NCBI GenBank assembly: GCA_038659295.1
Contig: JASNGC010000003.1
Span: 620,001-684,000 of the forward strand
Direction of reading: 5' to 3'
Origin: Enterocytospora artemiae
Taxonomy: Eukaryota > Microsporidia
DNA length: 64,000 nucleotides
In this document: positions 46,032 through 54,971 of the stretch, one piece after another
Layout: each line of letters begins with the position of its first letter
Position numbering within the stretch: position 1 is the stretch's first letter
Notes under the pieces: generated by a model
Seen by the model: the letters and a program-made list of their open reading frames with translations, nothing else
Database searches by the model: none
What the model was told of the DNA's origin: nothing
Position numbers and translations under genes: made by a program

Positions 46032-46991
46032 TTATTGATCTTTTTTCATGAACGCATCAACAGTCTTTCTTTCCATTTCTGCAATCTCCTCGTCTGTCAA
46101 TCCCACCCACTCATCATATGTGCTTACAATGGTTTGCTGCACTTCTACAAGCAAGTCTTTCAAAACTCGGTCAATTTCCTTCGCAATCCACCCCAAAACC
46201 ATGCTCTTGACATCCACATTGATGGTTTTATAGCAGTATATGACTGGCGAGTATTCCCCAGAGTAGTCTCTACTTCCAACCTTCACAAGGTTTGTGCCCT
46301 TATATGTCCTGAAGTCAATGTCGGTGACCTTCTCATTAGACTTATAGCTCTCGTCCATGGTTATCTTTGTGTCTATGGACATTCTGAATGTATTTTCATC
46401 AAAATACCGATTCTTGTATGTGGTGAGGCAATCGTGTGAGCAGTTTATTAGAATGTTGGATGCTGTTTTACCGCCAGAAGAGTTGCTGTGGATGGGAGGT
46501 CTGTCAACAGATTTGGTCCCACTCCCCTCATCGCTGCCACTCTCAGTATTGTCCTTTACAGTCTGGACCCTCATCATCTCTGCATAACCTTTTCCTTTCT
46601 CATTAGTGACTTGATCAACCAACAGCTCCTGATCAATGGAATATCCATCGTCATTCCGCGTTCCCTCTTGAGCCACATGCTCCACATCGTGAATTCTCTT
46701 CCCGCATAGCCCCTCGTCCATAACCAATAATGTGTCAATGTTTCTGCTATATTCCTCCACAATGCATGCGTCCGTCGGAATAACCTTTTTGACCAGGTAC
46801 GGCATCTTTTTTGTCAGGTTGAGAACCTTGTGAGTCTCTGTAATCAGCTTGTCCTCGCTCTGCTGCCTAACGTGCTTCAGAAACTCGACCTCATCGGTTG
46901 TCATCTGACACAAAACATATCTTTGCCCCCTCCTGTATTCTTCGAGGGACAATGGGAGTTTGATTCTGTATGTCTTCACCGAATGTGTCAT
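46032..46991 (-). CDS. Phosphatidylinositol transfer protein, class I PITP-like
   Basis: 319 residues. The N-terminus (YRIKLPLSLEEYRRGQRYVL) matches the PITP VILPVSVDEYQVGQLY block, followed by THKVLNLTKKMPYLVKKVIP. After an acidic, Ser-rich insertion of about 80 residues (roughly 95-175), the C-terminal half matches again (VIYCYKTINVDVK and DEWVGLTDEEIAEME, like DKWVDLTMDDIRRMEEE). PITPs exchange phosphatidylinositol and phosphatidylcholine between membranes. The insertion replaces the usual loop and makes the protein longer than 270. CCCC precedes the ATG. Confidence 0.88.
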   Translation of the reverse strand: MTHSVKTYRIKLPLSLEEYRRGQRYVLCQMTTDEVEFLKHVRQQSEDKLITETHKVLNLTKKMPYLVKKVIPTDACIVEEYSRNIDTLLVMDEGLCGKRIHDVEHVAQEGTRNDDGYSIDQELLVDQVTNEKGKGYAEMMRVQTVKDNTESGSDEGSGTKSVDRPPIHSNSSGGKTASNILINCSHDCLTTYKNRYFDENTFRMSIDTKITMDESYKSNEKVTDIDFRTYKGTNLVKVGSRDYSGEYSPVIYCYKTINVDVKSMVLGWIAKEIDRVLKDLLVEVQQTIVSTYDEWVGLTDEEIAEMERKTVDAFMKKDQ

Positions 46992-47443
46992 AAAATGGGG
47001 TACTTTAGGAGAATATTGTTAATAGGAAAAATTCACCCATCGATAACACAAGTAAATACACTCTGAAAGCACAGGACATTACACAATCGCCTGGATTTGG
47101 TATGAAAATAATTTGGCCAATATTATTTGGATGTGATATGGATTTTCTCCTTTATAGCTGGCAATTTATTATTTTGGAAATAAATATTAAACAATTTGAT
47201 ATCCTCAGTGGAACTGCTTTATTTAATTTCATGAGGATATTGCCCAGTTGCCAATAAATATCCTTGGTCATCTGATATACCGGCTGGAGTATGTTCACAC
47301 ACTATCCCCAGAAACAAAACATCAGATGGATTGATGGTGAACTTCTCCAAAGGTATATTAATCTCCACACACAAAATTAAGGAGTTTTATTCTGTTCAGG
47401 GGAAAAGGAGGAAGATATAAATGAATTTTCTTGTAGTGCCCCA
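46992..47443. other. Divergent intergenic region, possible 51-codon ORF
   Basis: 452 bp between the PITP gene (minus) and a secreted-protein gene (plus). A plus-strand ATG at 47102 opens 51 codons to 47257 with a hydrophobic start, but it is AT-rich, lacks a CCC motif and is not called. CCCC at 47439-47442 supports the next gene's ATG. Confidence 0.35.
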
Positions 47444-48220
47444 ATGAAAAGTTATATTGTCACGGCACTTGTGGTATTTGGTGGCATAAAGGGAGGAGGT
47501 TATGATAGCTCTCTTGGATCCCCAGAGAATGTAGGTGATGTCATCAGTCCCAGTATTACATCCCAGCCAGATTATGAACCTGACAAGTCTATCGTCAATC
47601 CAGATTCTGCATCGATAATCGACGATGAACATGATGAATCTAACATTGTATCTGATGCATCCATTACCGACTCCAATTCCACACCCAAGATCGACGATGA
47701 AGCTTCAGGCTTTTTAAAATCAGTCGAGGAATCCATTAACACATTCAAAGAAGTTAAGAATAAGGGAGAAGATACTACTGAGTCTATCGTAAAGCTTCAG
47801 GAACTAAAAACAAAAGCAGCACATAATGTTTTGGAACTGTATGGTGAGCTAAAGACTCAGATTGAAGGTATGGGAGATGGTAATGACACGAAAGGTTTGA
47901 CAGAAGAGGTGGAAAAGATCAATCAATACATCATAGATTGGAATGAAAAGGCCAAAAGTAGTGATGATGTGACAAGTATAATAGATGTCACCACTGGTTT
48001 TGTTAAGAAAGATTACACTACAAAGGTCGGGGAACATATTTGCACAATATTAGCTGAGAGTGCACTAGAAAGTGTTGATCCTAAAGAAAACAAGGTCTTA
48101 ATCCAATTGACTGAACAATGTAAGCTATTTAGAGAAACTTTTTGCCAAGCACATGCTTATCTAGAATGCATATACAAGATTGAGAGAGCACTTACCGATG
48201 AAGTCCTTAGTAATAAATAA
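47444..48220 (+). CDS. Putative secreted acidic protein
   Basis: 258 residues. A signal peptide is likely at 1-17 (MKSYIVTALVVFGGIKG). Residues 20-85 are an acidic Ser/Asp-rich spacer (IIDDEHDESN), then residues 90-258 are a helical domain with a coiled-coil segment and two pairs of cysteines near the end (CTIL, CKLF, CQAH, CIYK). No family is recognised. It may be exported, and thus host- or spore-facing, but only the N-terminus supports this. CCCCA precedes the ATG. Confidence 0.65.
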   Translation: MKSYIVTALVVFGGIKGGGYDSSLGSPENVGDVISPSITSQPDYEPDKSIVNPDSASIIDDEHDESNIVSDASITDSNSTPKIDDEASGFLKSVEESINTFKEVKNKGEDTTESIVKLQELKTKAAHNVLELYGELKTQIEGMGDGNDTKGLTEEVEKINQYIIDWNEKAKSSDDVTSIIDVTTGFVKKDYTTKVGEHICTILAESALESVDPKENKVLIQLTEQCKLFRETFCQAHAYLECIYKIERALTDEVLSNK

Positions 48221-48430
48221 AAAAGACCATGCATGCCCATTTATAATTAAATTTGTTTGTAATGGCAGAACCTTTGTATTTAACCAGATGAACCCTTGAG
48301 GAAGAGAGTACACATCTGCTTCTGCTGAATTTTCAGTGCTTAAGCGAGGAGATCCTGGTGTTGTGAAGAACTTCTTCATTTTCAAAGAAATCACAAAACA
48401 TGTTTATTCCAACAAATAGCTCAAACTAAT

Positions 48431-48997
48431 TTATTCTTCGGCTTCGCCTTCTTCTCTCTTTGCATTCCTGCCCTTCTTCGCACCACCTGCACAACTATTT
48501 GGATTAATTTCAATATGTCCTTCCATCTCACTCCTAACCAACATGCTTGGCTTGTCAACAACACGTCCCATTACAGTAATCTGCTTCTGCACAATTAGGC
48601 ACCTCGCATGATGGATGCTCGTTGCAAGTCCTGCCTTGAACACAAGCGACTGCAGGCGTCTGTTGAGATAGTGGCTCAGGTCGAGATTCAGAACCTCCTT
48701 CAGACATCTTGAGATGTCTGCCTCGTCATTATAATCGACACCCGAGATGATTCCCATCCTGTAGAGACGGTTCAGCAGGGCCCTTCCCTCCGTCATGAAC
48801 TCCTCCTTGTTGGTGGTAATCAGCAGCTTCTTGGCCTGGGACTTGTCCGACTTCACCATCGTTAGATGCGTCCACAGCTCCGTCTTGTTCCGAAGACCAA
48901 ACTCCCCAACAAGCTGCAGCTCCTTAACTATCCTGACACCCTCCCAGGGATTTCTCGGCGTAGTTGCGATCCTTCTACGTCTGATGACACCGCCCAT
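48431..48997 (-). CDS. RPS9: Ribosomal protein uS4 (eukaryotic S9)
   Basis: 188 residues matching S9: KELQLVGEFGLRNKTELW near the start, the AKKLL and ALLNRLYRMG stretch, and the S4 RNA-binding domain with LDLSHYLNRRLQSLVFKAGLA, SIHHARCLIVQKQITV and the GRVVDKPSMLVR end. The tail is basic and Glu-rich. The ATG at 48997 follows ATTTTGTCCCTA; frame upstream is open but has no homology. Confidence 0.94.
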   Translation of the reverse strand: MGGVIRRRRIATTPRNPWEGVRIVKELQLVGEFGLRNKTELWTHLTMVKSDKSQAKKLLITTNKEEFMTEGRALLNRLYRMGIISGVDYNDEADISRCLKEVLNLDLSHYLNRRLQSLVFKAGLATSIHHARCLIVQKQITVMGRVVDKPSMLVRSEMEGHIEINPNSCAGGAKKGRNAKREEGEAEE

Positions 48998-49023
48998 TAG
49001 GGACAAAATTTTGTAAAAAATTT
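48998..49023 (-). promoter_or_regulatory. AAATTT palindromes and CCC before RPS9
   Basis: On the minus strand, GAAATTTTTT is followed by CAAAATTTTG (a perfect palindrome at 49004-49013) and CCC, all within 26 nt of the ATG. It matches the arrangement upstream of RPL18 and RPL21. Confidence 0.65.
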
Positions 49024-49133
49024 CAAGAAAATATTTTGTAATTCCAGCCGAATCTGCAAGACAGGTGAAAACCAACTCAAAAAACACAGGGTTTATTCCT
49101 CTGGACCCACCTCTGGACAAACGAAAGTTTAAT

Positions 49134-49496
49134 TCATACTCTAATTGTTTCTATGGAATCCTTTCTTATGATACCCTCAAGAACACATCCACCGCGATTC
49201 TTCTCGAAAGCATCCATATTTTCAATCTTTCCCTCGACAATGCTTATATTCCCCTGTTTATCCTTGCAAACAATCTTGCATAGAACAGTTATCCCGTTCT
49301 TCAAATATACCCTTACAAAATTGCCTTTTTCTAGCTCCATAACCCAGTTCAGGGCACAGATCATATACTTATTTATAGTACAGGCCAAGGTTTGCAGAAC
49401 ATCAGTCTGATTCGTTATGGTGGCACTGAGGATGTCAACACTGGAAGAGTCTTGGGACAGTTGTAACAGATGCCTGAGACACTCACTCATTTCCAT
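49134..49496 (-). CDS. Sm/LSm-like protein
   Basis: 120 residues. The C-terminal 65 residues resemble an Sm fold: GNFVRVYLKNGITVLCK as Sm1 (hydrophobic-x-V-x-L-x-x-G) and GGCVLEGIIRKDSIETIRV as Sm2, ending in the usual I-x-x-I/V strands. A helical N-terminal part of about 55 residues is unusual. It might be LSm-type or a divergent core Sm. The start is uncertain: ATG at 49511 is followed by CCCC and then ATG 49496, which is preferred. Confidence 0.5.
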   Translation of the reverse strand: MEMSECLRHLLQLSQDSSSVDILSATITNQTDVLQTLACTINKYMICALNWVMELEKGNFVRVYLKNGITVLCKIVCKDKQGNISIVEGKIENMDAFEKNRGGCVLEGIIRKDSIETIRV

Positions 49497-49518
49497 AATT
49501 TTGAGGGGCATTCTGCAG

Positions 49519-50757
49519 TTACTGGCCTATCCTGCCTAATGCCTTAATCAAAAACATTGAGTCTATCTCACTACTTCCCGTAATTCCAAACACCTTCTTC
49601 AACAGGTTATCTGCCTTCACTTTTGCTCTGTTTAATGAAAAGTTGAGTCTATTCTCTAGTTTGTTCATCTGATCAACCTTTGTGGCAAACATTTCCCTCA
49701 CCATCCTCAATCTATCCGACTGTTGTCCGTTAGAATCATCCGATGGTTCAAGACGGTTCTGTTTGGACAGAGAATCACAACCCACAAGTCCATGCGAGCT
49801 GTCTGTTAGTCTGCCATCATTAACCATATCGTTTCCTATCTCTGTTAGTGGACTGTCCCCAATGCCATTGCGTGAGGTGACACATTGAGGAAAGACATAA
49901 GCATTCGTTGACATGCCATTTTCCATTCTAACCTCCTGCTCAACATCCCTCCACTTATCTATCTCACACAATATCTCCTTATGCTCCCTCTGCAACTTTT
50001 CAATTTCCATTCTATAGTTTATGTCGGTAAACACCCTCATATTGCAGTACTTGATGATCTTATCGCTGTACTCGTTCTTCACCTTTAGAAACTCGATGCA
50101 ATGCTTCAGAAGGGTGTTTATGTCCTTGTCAGAAACTACTTTGTAAATTTCATACGATTTCAGCTGGGGCACCGGCTTCGGAACAACTAACTTGAGAGTG
50201 GATTCGAAGGTATTCTCTCCATTGATATTGGAGATTAAACTGGAGTGCGAGGAGGATGGGTCACTTGCAACAGCCTTGGCTTCTGTCTTGAGCTCCTTAA
50301 TAGCACCTCCACCACTCATTCCAGTATCTCCAACACACAAATCATCCATAATTTCAGTGGTTAAATCCAGGTCATCATTTATGATGAGAGTATTCCTTCT
50401 TCTCACTGTTGTAAACTTGAATTCTATGGGATCTCCACCGGGGTTGGATACAAGCTTGTCATTGGCTGTCTTTCCACGAAAATTCCTAGCTTTCTTCAGT
50501 TTCAGGCTCATACCTTTGCCATTAGATTTGTTGTCAGCACTATCGACATAGATCTCTCCACCCCATTTCCTATTCAAATCCGGCACACTTGTCTGAAAGC
50601 CTGTCGTGTCTGTGCTTCTCATCTCCAAGGTCCTCGCCTCTTTGTTTGTCTGTTTCCTAGGCAGGTTAGTTCTCTTTCCATCTTGAATATCACCCGATTT
50701 GGCACTCTTTTTTGCTTCCTTTATCCTTTTAAAGGTAAATCCGTCGTTTGTTTCCAT
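49519..50757 (-). CDS. Hypothetical coiled-coil protein, possibly kinetochore-like
   Basis: 412 residues. The N-terminal half is basic, disordered and Ser-rich; around residues 200-290 a helical segment follows (IYKVVSDKDINTLLKHC onward with a coiled coil to about 275), then a Ser/Asp-rich linker and a C-terminal coiled coil (KVDQMNKLENRLNFSLNRAKVK). The layout loosely recalls Dsn1 of the Mis12 kinetochore complex, but I see no diagnostic signature. The ATG at 50757 is used since CCC abuts it. Confidence 0.5.
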   Translation of the reverse strand: METNDGFTFKRIKEAKKSAKSGDIQDGKRTNLPRKQTNKEARTLEMRSTDTTGFQTSVPDLNRKWGGEIYVDSADNKSNGKGMSLKLKKARNFRGKTANDKLVSNPGGDPIEFKFTTVRRRNTLIINDDLDLTTEIMDDLCVGDTGMSGGGAIKELKTEAKAVASDPSSSHSSLISNINGENTFESTLKLVVPKPVPQLKSYEIYKVVSDKDINTLLKHCIEFLKVKNEYSDKIIKYCNMRVFTDINYRMEIEKLQREHKEILCEIDKWRDVEQEVRMENGMSTNAYVFPQCVTSRNGIGDSPLTEIGNDMVNDGRLTDSSHGLVGCDSLSKQNRLEPSDDSNGQQSDRLRMVREMFATKVDQMNKLENRLNFSLNRAKVKADNLLKKVFGITGSSEIDSMFLIKALGRIGQ

Positions 50758-50949
50758 GGGCAAAAAACATAAAAAACAAAATCAGCAGGAAAAGACAATC
50801 CAGCTGTTGAGGCCTCTCCTGTCGAGTACTAATCGATACTGCTGGGAATACCACTCCGGCCTTCTATGGCAGTATTCTATATAGAGAGACGATTAATAAG
50901 ATTAATAAAACAAACACAATCTCACTATGTAGCATTGATTTAATCAAAT

Positions 50950-52428
50950 TTATTCCCACTCTACATTTATTCCCTCCTTTCCATCGATTTCTACACCATG
51001 CTTTCCAAAGAAGTCTCTCATGGCCTGGATTACATTTCCATTCCTTTTGTTCATCCTCAGGCCATTCAAATAGATCAGAGAGCCGGAAAATACCGGCACA
51101 TACAAGTTGTTCTTTACAGAATACTCCACAACATTCCTCAAAGAGTCGAAATTTTCCGAGTAAACCCTACAAAACAGATCGGATATCTCCAAAAAAGAAC
51201 AATTGTGTGACTTCCCAACATCCTCATGGCCACTTCTGCTTTTACATGCTTCAATACTCATCTTGGATATCTCAGACAGTATTTTACTTCTTATGATGCA
51301 TCCACCGCTCCATATTCTGCAGATGCTTTCGATGGTGTAGTCCCACCTGTACTCGTTTTTGGCCATCAGAAGCAAATTTGATCCCTGAACAAACGATACA
51401 ATTTTGGACAAATAGAAGGCTGACTCCAGATCAGAAATAGAAACCTTACCGGTAGTTCCATCTGCAATATGGCCGTGTGTCTGCAGTTTCTCCACAAACA
51501 ACTCTCTTTTCTGCTTTTCTGCCGATAAAAATCGTCCGAGAACCGACTCCGCCATCAGGTTAGTGCATACATTCAGCTCGACGGCTGTGTTTATACAGAA
51601 CTTACCCGTCCCCTTCTGCATTGCCCTATCATTGATCCTATCCACAACCAATGTGCCGTCCCCATAGGCCTTACGGAATATTTTGGAGCATGCTTCCACC
51701 AAATAACTAGAACTCCTGCCGGTGTTCCATTCACAAAACATATCTGCAACATCTGTGTCCCCACACATGCTACGAGCTATTGTCACAACCTCCTGAAGAA
51801 GCTGCATCTCACAGTACTCTATTCCATTGTGAACTGTTTTTACAAAATGTCCTGCACCATTAGAACCCAACCATCCACAACATCTAAAGGTCCTTTGACC
51901 AGAATCGTCTACTGTTGTGGCACTTATGCTCTCCAATACTTCCCTTATCCTTCCATACACTCCCTCTTCACAGCCAACCATCATTGACGGTCCGTTTCTT
52001 GCTCCAACCTCTCCACCTGAAATCCCACACCCCACAAAATTCCTGTATTCCGTGCTTCTCCTGATGGTGTCTTTGAAATTGCTGTTTCCCCCATCAATGA
52101 CAATATCAGAATCAGTTAGAAAGGGGCGGATGCTGGAAAGTATATGGTCAACAACAGACTCTGGAACCATTACAAAAATACACGTGTAGAAAGAGTCACC
52201 GGATTCTGTAGCACCAGACATTTCAGTGGATTTCTCTCTGCTGTGCTGTTGGAACAACGATTCAAAGGTACGATGTGCCACTATTCCATATTGTTCCAGG
52301 TTCTCGGCTTTGCTGAAAGTCCTATTCTGGACATGGACAGCATATCCTTTGTCATGCAAGTTCAGTGCCAAGGCTGAGCCCATAACTCCCATTCCAATCA
52401 CAGCGACATTGTGAGAGGTTCTATTCAT
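50950..52428 (-). CDS. GND1: 6-phosphogluconate dehydrogenase
   Basis: 492 residues, the normal length. The Rossmann NADP motif is GMGVMGSALALN near residues 12-23, then the VIDGGNSNF block, the active-site signature GISGGEVGARNGPSMM near 135, the catalytic HFVKTVHNGIEYCEMQ near 192, and the QKGTGKFCIN block near 275. It converts 6-phosphogluconate to ribulose 5-phosphate with NADPH in the pentose phosphate pathway. The ATG at 52428 is directly preceded by CCC; the upstream open frame shows no homology. Confidence 0.95.
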   Translation of the reverse strand: MNRTSHNVAVIGMGVMGSALALNLHDKGYAVHVQNRTFSKAENLEQYGIVAHRTFESLFQQHSREKSTEMSGATESGDSFYTCIFVMVPESVVDHILSSIRPFLTDSDIVIDGGNSNFKDTIRRSTEYRNFVGCGISGGEVGARNGPSMMVGCEEGVYGRIREVLESISATTVDDSGQRTFRCCGWLGSNGAGHFVKTVHNGIEYCEMQLLQEVVTIARSMCGDTDVADMFCEWNTGRSSSYLVEACSKIFRKAYGDGTLVVDRINDRAMQKGTGKFCINTAVELNVCTNLMAESVLGRFLSAEKQKRELFVEKLQTHGHIADGTTGKVSISDLESAFYLSKIVSFVQGSNLLLMAKNEYRWDYTIESICRIWSGGCIIRSKILSEISKMSIEACKSRSGHEDVGKSHNCSFLEISDLFCRVYSENFDSLRNVVEYSVKNNLYVPVFSGSLIYLNGLRMNKRNGNVIQAMRDFFGKHGVEIDGKEGINVEWE

Positions 52429-52734
52429 GGGTTGGAAAAAACAAATAAAATAACTAGTCGTAGGAATACACAAAATTTCCCACCACCATACTAGTAGCTC
52501 CAATGACAGGTAGATATTGAGCAAGGAGGTTCTCTTCATCACTCTGTGAATTCTCCCCAACACGGGTTTAGTGGGTTGCCCGATGCTGCTGTATATTTGT
52601 GTCACACAATATTTGCTTTCAGCCTGCCATTTACTTCCGAAGACTTCACTCGTATTATCTACAAAATCCAGTGAGTAATGTTTAAATTTTTGAAAAATTT
52701 TTATCTTGTGTTTGAAGTTTTGTGAGCCCCAAGA
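52429..52734. other. Divergent promoter of 6PGD and RPL21
   Basis: 306 bp shared 5' region. The plus-strand side carries the AAATTT and CCCC signals of RPL21, and the minus-strand side has CCC abutting the 6PGD ATG. Confidence 0.4.
52684..52734 (+). promoter_or_regulatory. AAATTT-type element plus CCCC upstream of RPL21
   Basis: AAATTTTTGAAAAATTTTTA at 52684-52703, then CCCC at 52727-52730, four bases before the ATG. The element is nearly palindromic and matches the RPL18 and RPS9 upstream regions. Confidence 0.65.
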
Positions 52735-53217
52735 ATGCGCTCGAATGGTTACAGAAGAGGCACTCGTACGCTTTTCAGAAAGGACTTCAAGAAGAGGGGG
52801 ATGCCAAACCCCACGAAGGTGCTGCAGCCATTCAAGATGGGAGATCTGGTAGATTGTAAGGTTGATCCGAGTGTTGTCAAGGGGATGCCCCACAAGTACT
52901 ATCACGGCCAGACCGGTAAGGTATTCAATCTGAATCCAAGATCTGTTGGGGTTATATTCTACAGGAAGGTTGGGCACAAATACATCGAGAGGACAGTGCA
53001 TGCCAGGATTGAGCATCTGCATCTTTCGAAGAGTGATTTGGACACCAAAACAAGATATGCAGAACATCAGAGGAGGGTGTCTGAGGCCAGAGAGGCAGGC
53101 GACAAGGCGACTGTTGTGAAAAGACAGCCTGCTGGACCCAGAGCAAGTTTTACTATTAGTAAGAGCAACAATATACCAGTAGAGGTTGGATTTAAGGCGT
53201 ACAATCCAGTATTTTAA
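52735..53217 (+). CDS. RPL21: Ribosomal protein eL21
   Basis: 160 residues. It starts MRSNGYRRGTRTLFRKDF and has the diagnostic KGMPHKYYHGQTGKVFN block, IERTVHARIEHLHLSKS near residue 85, and a basic C-terminal third. Size fits eukaryotic L21. TAATAAAATAATTT follows the stop as a poly(A) signal. Confidence 0.95.
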   Translation: MRSNGYRRGTRTLFRKDFKKRGMPNPTKVLQPFKMGDLVDCKVDPSVVKGMPHKYYHGQTGKVFNLNPRSVGVIFYRKVGHKYIERTVHARIEHLHLSKSDLDTKTRYAEHQRRVSEAREAGDKATVVKRQPAGPRASFTISKSNNIPVEVGFKAYNPVF

Positions 53218-53392
53218 TAAAATAATTTAGAAAATGTTGTCTGTCGTCACTATATCCCGTTAACTAACAATATACATGGCATTCATAAAGGGTCTTATGC
53301 CGGCGTAGCTTGTTTCTATACTTGTGGTGTAGTTCACTCCATAAAATAGCAACAGTCTTGAGAATATTTATTTTTCCAATTAAATGTATCCC

Positions 53393-54115
53393 ATGCCATT
53401 TGAGTTTGTGGAAATTGAGCCGAACTTCCGATGGAAAAACACCAGGAGGAGGCAGACAGACAGAGGATGCACGTATCTGAGCAAGAGATTGGCATTGCCA
53501 TCACCTCATCCAGCCGTTGCCAGCAAAAGTGAGATCAATGGAAATTCGGGCTGTCACAATATGGATATAGAGACATCAAATGTCTTGGAGGATTCTTGTG
53601 GTCAAATACTTAAAAAAACTCGTGCCAGCAGTGAAGACTCTATGAAATCGACCGATCCTGTTGCTGGGGACAAGTTGATTGCCACAGACAGACGGCAGAG
53701 AGTCTTGCCAAAGTCTTTTGACCCTGCTTTAATCATTGGTACCATCCATGTTGTTCTGAATATGCTTGTAGGAGGTGCGTTTCTATATGTTGTTATGTAT
53801 TCGCTGTACTTTGTTCATATCGATGTTATGTATAAGATCCGTGCTCGCCGGAGTTCCCTTGCAGTTGAAATAGCTGAGGCATCCAAACTGTATGCTGTGA
53901 ACCGATGTGATCCGTCAACACGTGTGCCTGCTCTGGAGTTGCAGTGCAGTGAATGGGAGTCGAAGGTGCAGAACGGATTTCGGGCTATAAATTACACGAG
54001 GTTGATTGTAGAGCACCTCGCCGATATTGTTGATGCATTTTTGTGCCGATTCAGCTGTAAGAGCATCGCTTGCAGCATGCTTTTCATGGTGTTTTATCTA
54101 AAATTCAGAAGATAA
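53393..54115 (+). CDS. BRR6: Brr6/Brl1 nuclear envelope membrane protein
   Basis: 240 residues: a disordered N-terminal half, a membrane segment near residues 113-139, a lumenal segment with conserved cysteines (Cys in YAVNRCDPSTRVPALELQC), and a second membrane segment near 210. The pattern DVMYKIR, then Y-x(n)-C, then PALE-QC-WE matches the Brr6/Brl1 domain, whose disulfide-linked perinuclear loop acts in nuclear pore assembly at the inner nuclear membrane. An ATG at 53384 lies three codons earlier; CCC abuts the ATG used. Confidence 0.8.
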   Translation: MPFEFVEIEPNFRWKNTRRRQTDRGCTYLSKRLALPSPHPAVASKSEINGNSGCHNMDIETSNVLEDSCGQILKKTRASSEDSMKSTDPVAGDKLIATDRRQRVLPKSFDPALIIGTIHVVLNMLVGGAFLYVVMYSLYFVHIDVMYKIRARRSSLAVEIAEASKLYAVNRCDPSTRVPALELQCSEWESKVQNGFRAINYTRLIVEHLADIVDAFLCRFSCKSIACSMLFMVFYLKFRR

Positions 54116-54221
54116 AATAAATTGGTTTGACATTACTGGCGATACAGTGGAATCTTGTGGCCAACTGTCGAGCCTACTAACAAGTGGGGTAGTAAAATTA
54201 CTTTGAGACTTTATTTATTGA

Positions 54222-54500
54222 TCACGGCTTTCCTACAATGATATTGTTGATGGGAATGTGAATCACCTTAACAATGTAGCAGAAGAACCCAATAATGCAA
54301 ACTCCCGCCACATGGATCCTGAGAATCGACTTGAATTCGGACATCTTGGGGCGAGTTGTCTCCCTGACAAATTTCCGGATATTCCTTGCATAGGTGGAGC
54401 AGACTTTTCCAAGCTTCCCACAAGAAGACGGCTTCCTCAGCTTCGAACTTGCATCGCTCTTTTGTTGAGAACTCTTAGCTGTGCTGGTGGTCGAGCTCAT
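54222..54500 (-). CDS. SSS1: Sec61-gamma translocon subunit (Sss1)
   Basis: 92 residues. After an extra basic, Ser-rich N-terminal stretch of about 40 residues, the FVRETTRPKMSEFKSI helix and the VKVIHIPINNIIVG membrane segment match Sec61-gamma almost exactly. It is the single-span subunit of the ER translocon. The extension is longer than in yeast Sss1. CCC lies 4 nt before the ATG. Confidence 0.92.
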   Translation of the reverse strand: MSSTTSTAKSSQQKSDASSKLRKPSSCGKLGKVCSTYARNIRKFVRETTRPKMSEFKSILRIHVAGVCIIGFFCYIVKVIHIPINNIIVGKP

Positions 54501-54658
54501 TGAAGGGCAAAAAGTTGACTAACAAACCAAATTTTTGTGGAGTAATACACAAGAAAACAAGGCCAGAGCGAGATTACCTACACCCAATTCTGTGGAAAAA
54601 TACAATTTGCCTATGACCGGTGGATTTATTTAGTGAGGGTGAAGAAGCTTGGTGGTGG

Positions 54659-54952
54659 TCAGCATGGGAAGGACACATGTCCGTCTGTTTTGAATGATTT
54701 CGGACATTTGATGCTAGTGACAGGCTTTGTGGATGTCTTGATGGTTCCCTTTGTAAAATTTGGAAATTGCTTCTGGGCGGATTCCAACTTTTGGAGAATT
54801 TCCTCCGGACGCATGGGTTTCTCAAGACTGTCCCGAATTTCTACAAAATACGGGCTACGCGGTCGGTCCACCCAAACATCAAGTTTCTGTACATCTATGC
54901 CTGAAATATTCAGCCCGATGTGTCCCATGGAATAAATACCAGAGAACGCCAT
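54659..54952 (-). CDS. Small hypothetical protein
   Basis: 97 residues from an ATG at 54952, or 89 from an alternative ATG at 54928. It is polar with mixed helical character (EKPMRPEEILQKLESAQKQF) and no membrane segment. An antisense plus-strand frame of similar length exists but reads less like protein. No family is recognised. Only 20 bp separate it from the divergent gene at 54972. Confidence 0.45.
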   Translation of the reverse strand: MAFSGIYSMGHIGLNISGIDVQKLDVWVDRPRSPYFVEIRDSLEKPMRPEEILQKLESAQKQFPNFTKGTIKTSTKPVTSIKCPKSFKTDGHVSFPC

Positions 54953-54971
54953 TTATCAATTATCGATTGTA

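Noticed and set aside
47102..47257. A 51-codon plus-strand ORF between PITP and secreted-protein genes
   Set aside because: AT-rich, no CCC signal, no recognisable pattern; noted only as possible.
54633..54935. A 100-codon plus-strand frame antisense to the small gene at 54659-54952
   Set aside because: Gly/Phe/Cys-skewed composition, no CCC, and the minus-strand frame reads more like a protein.
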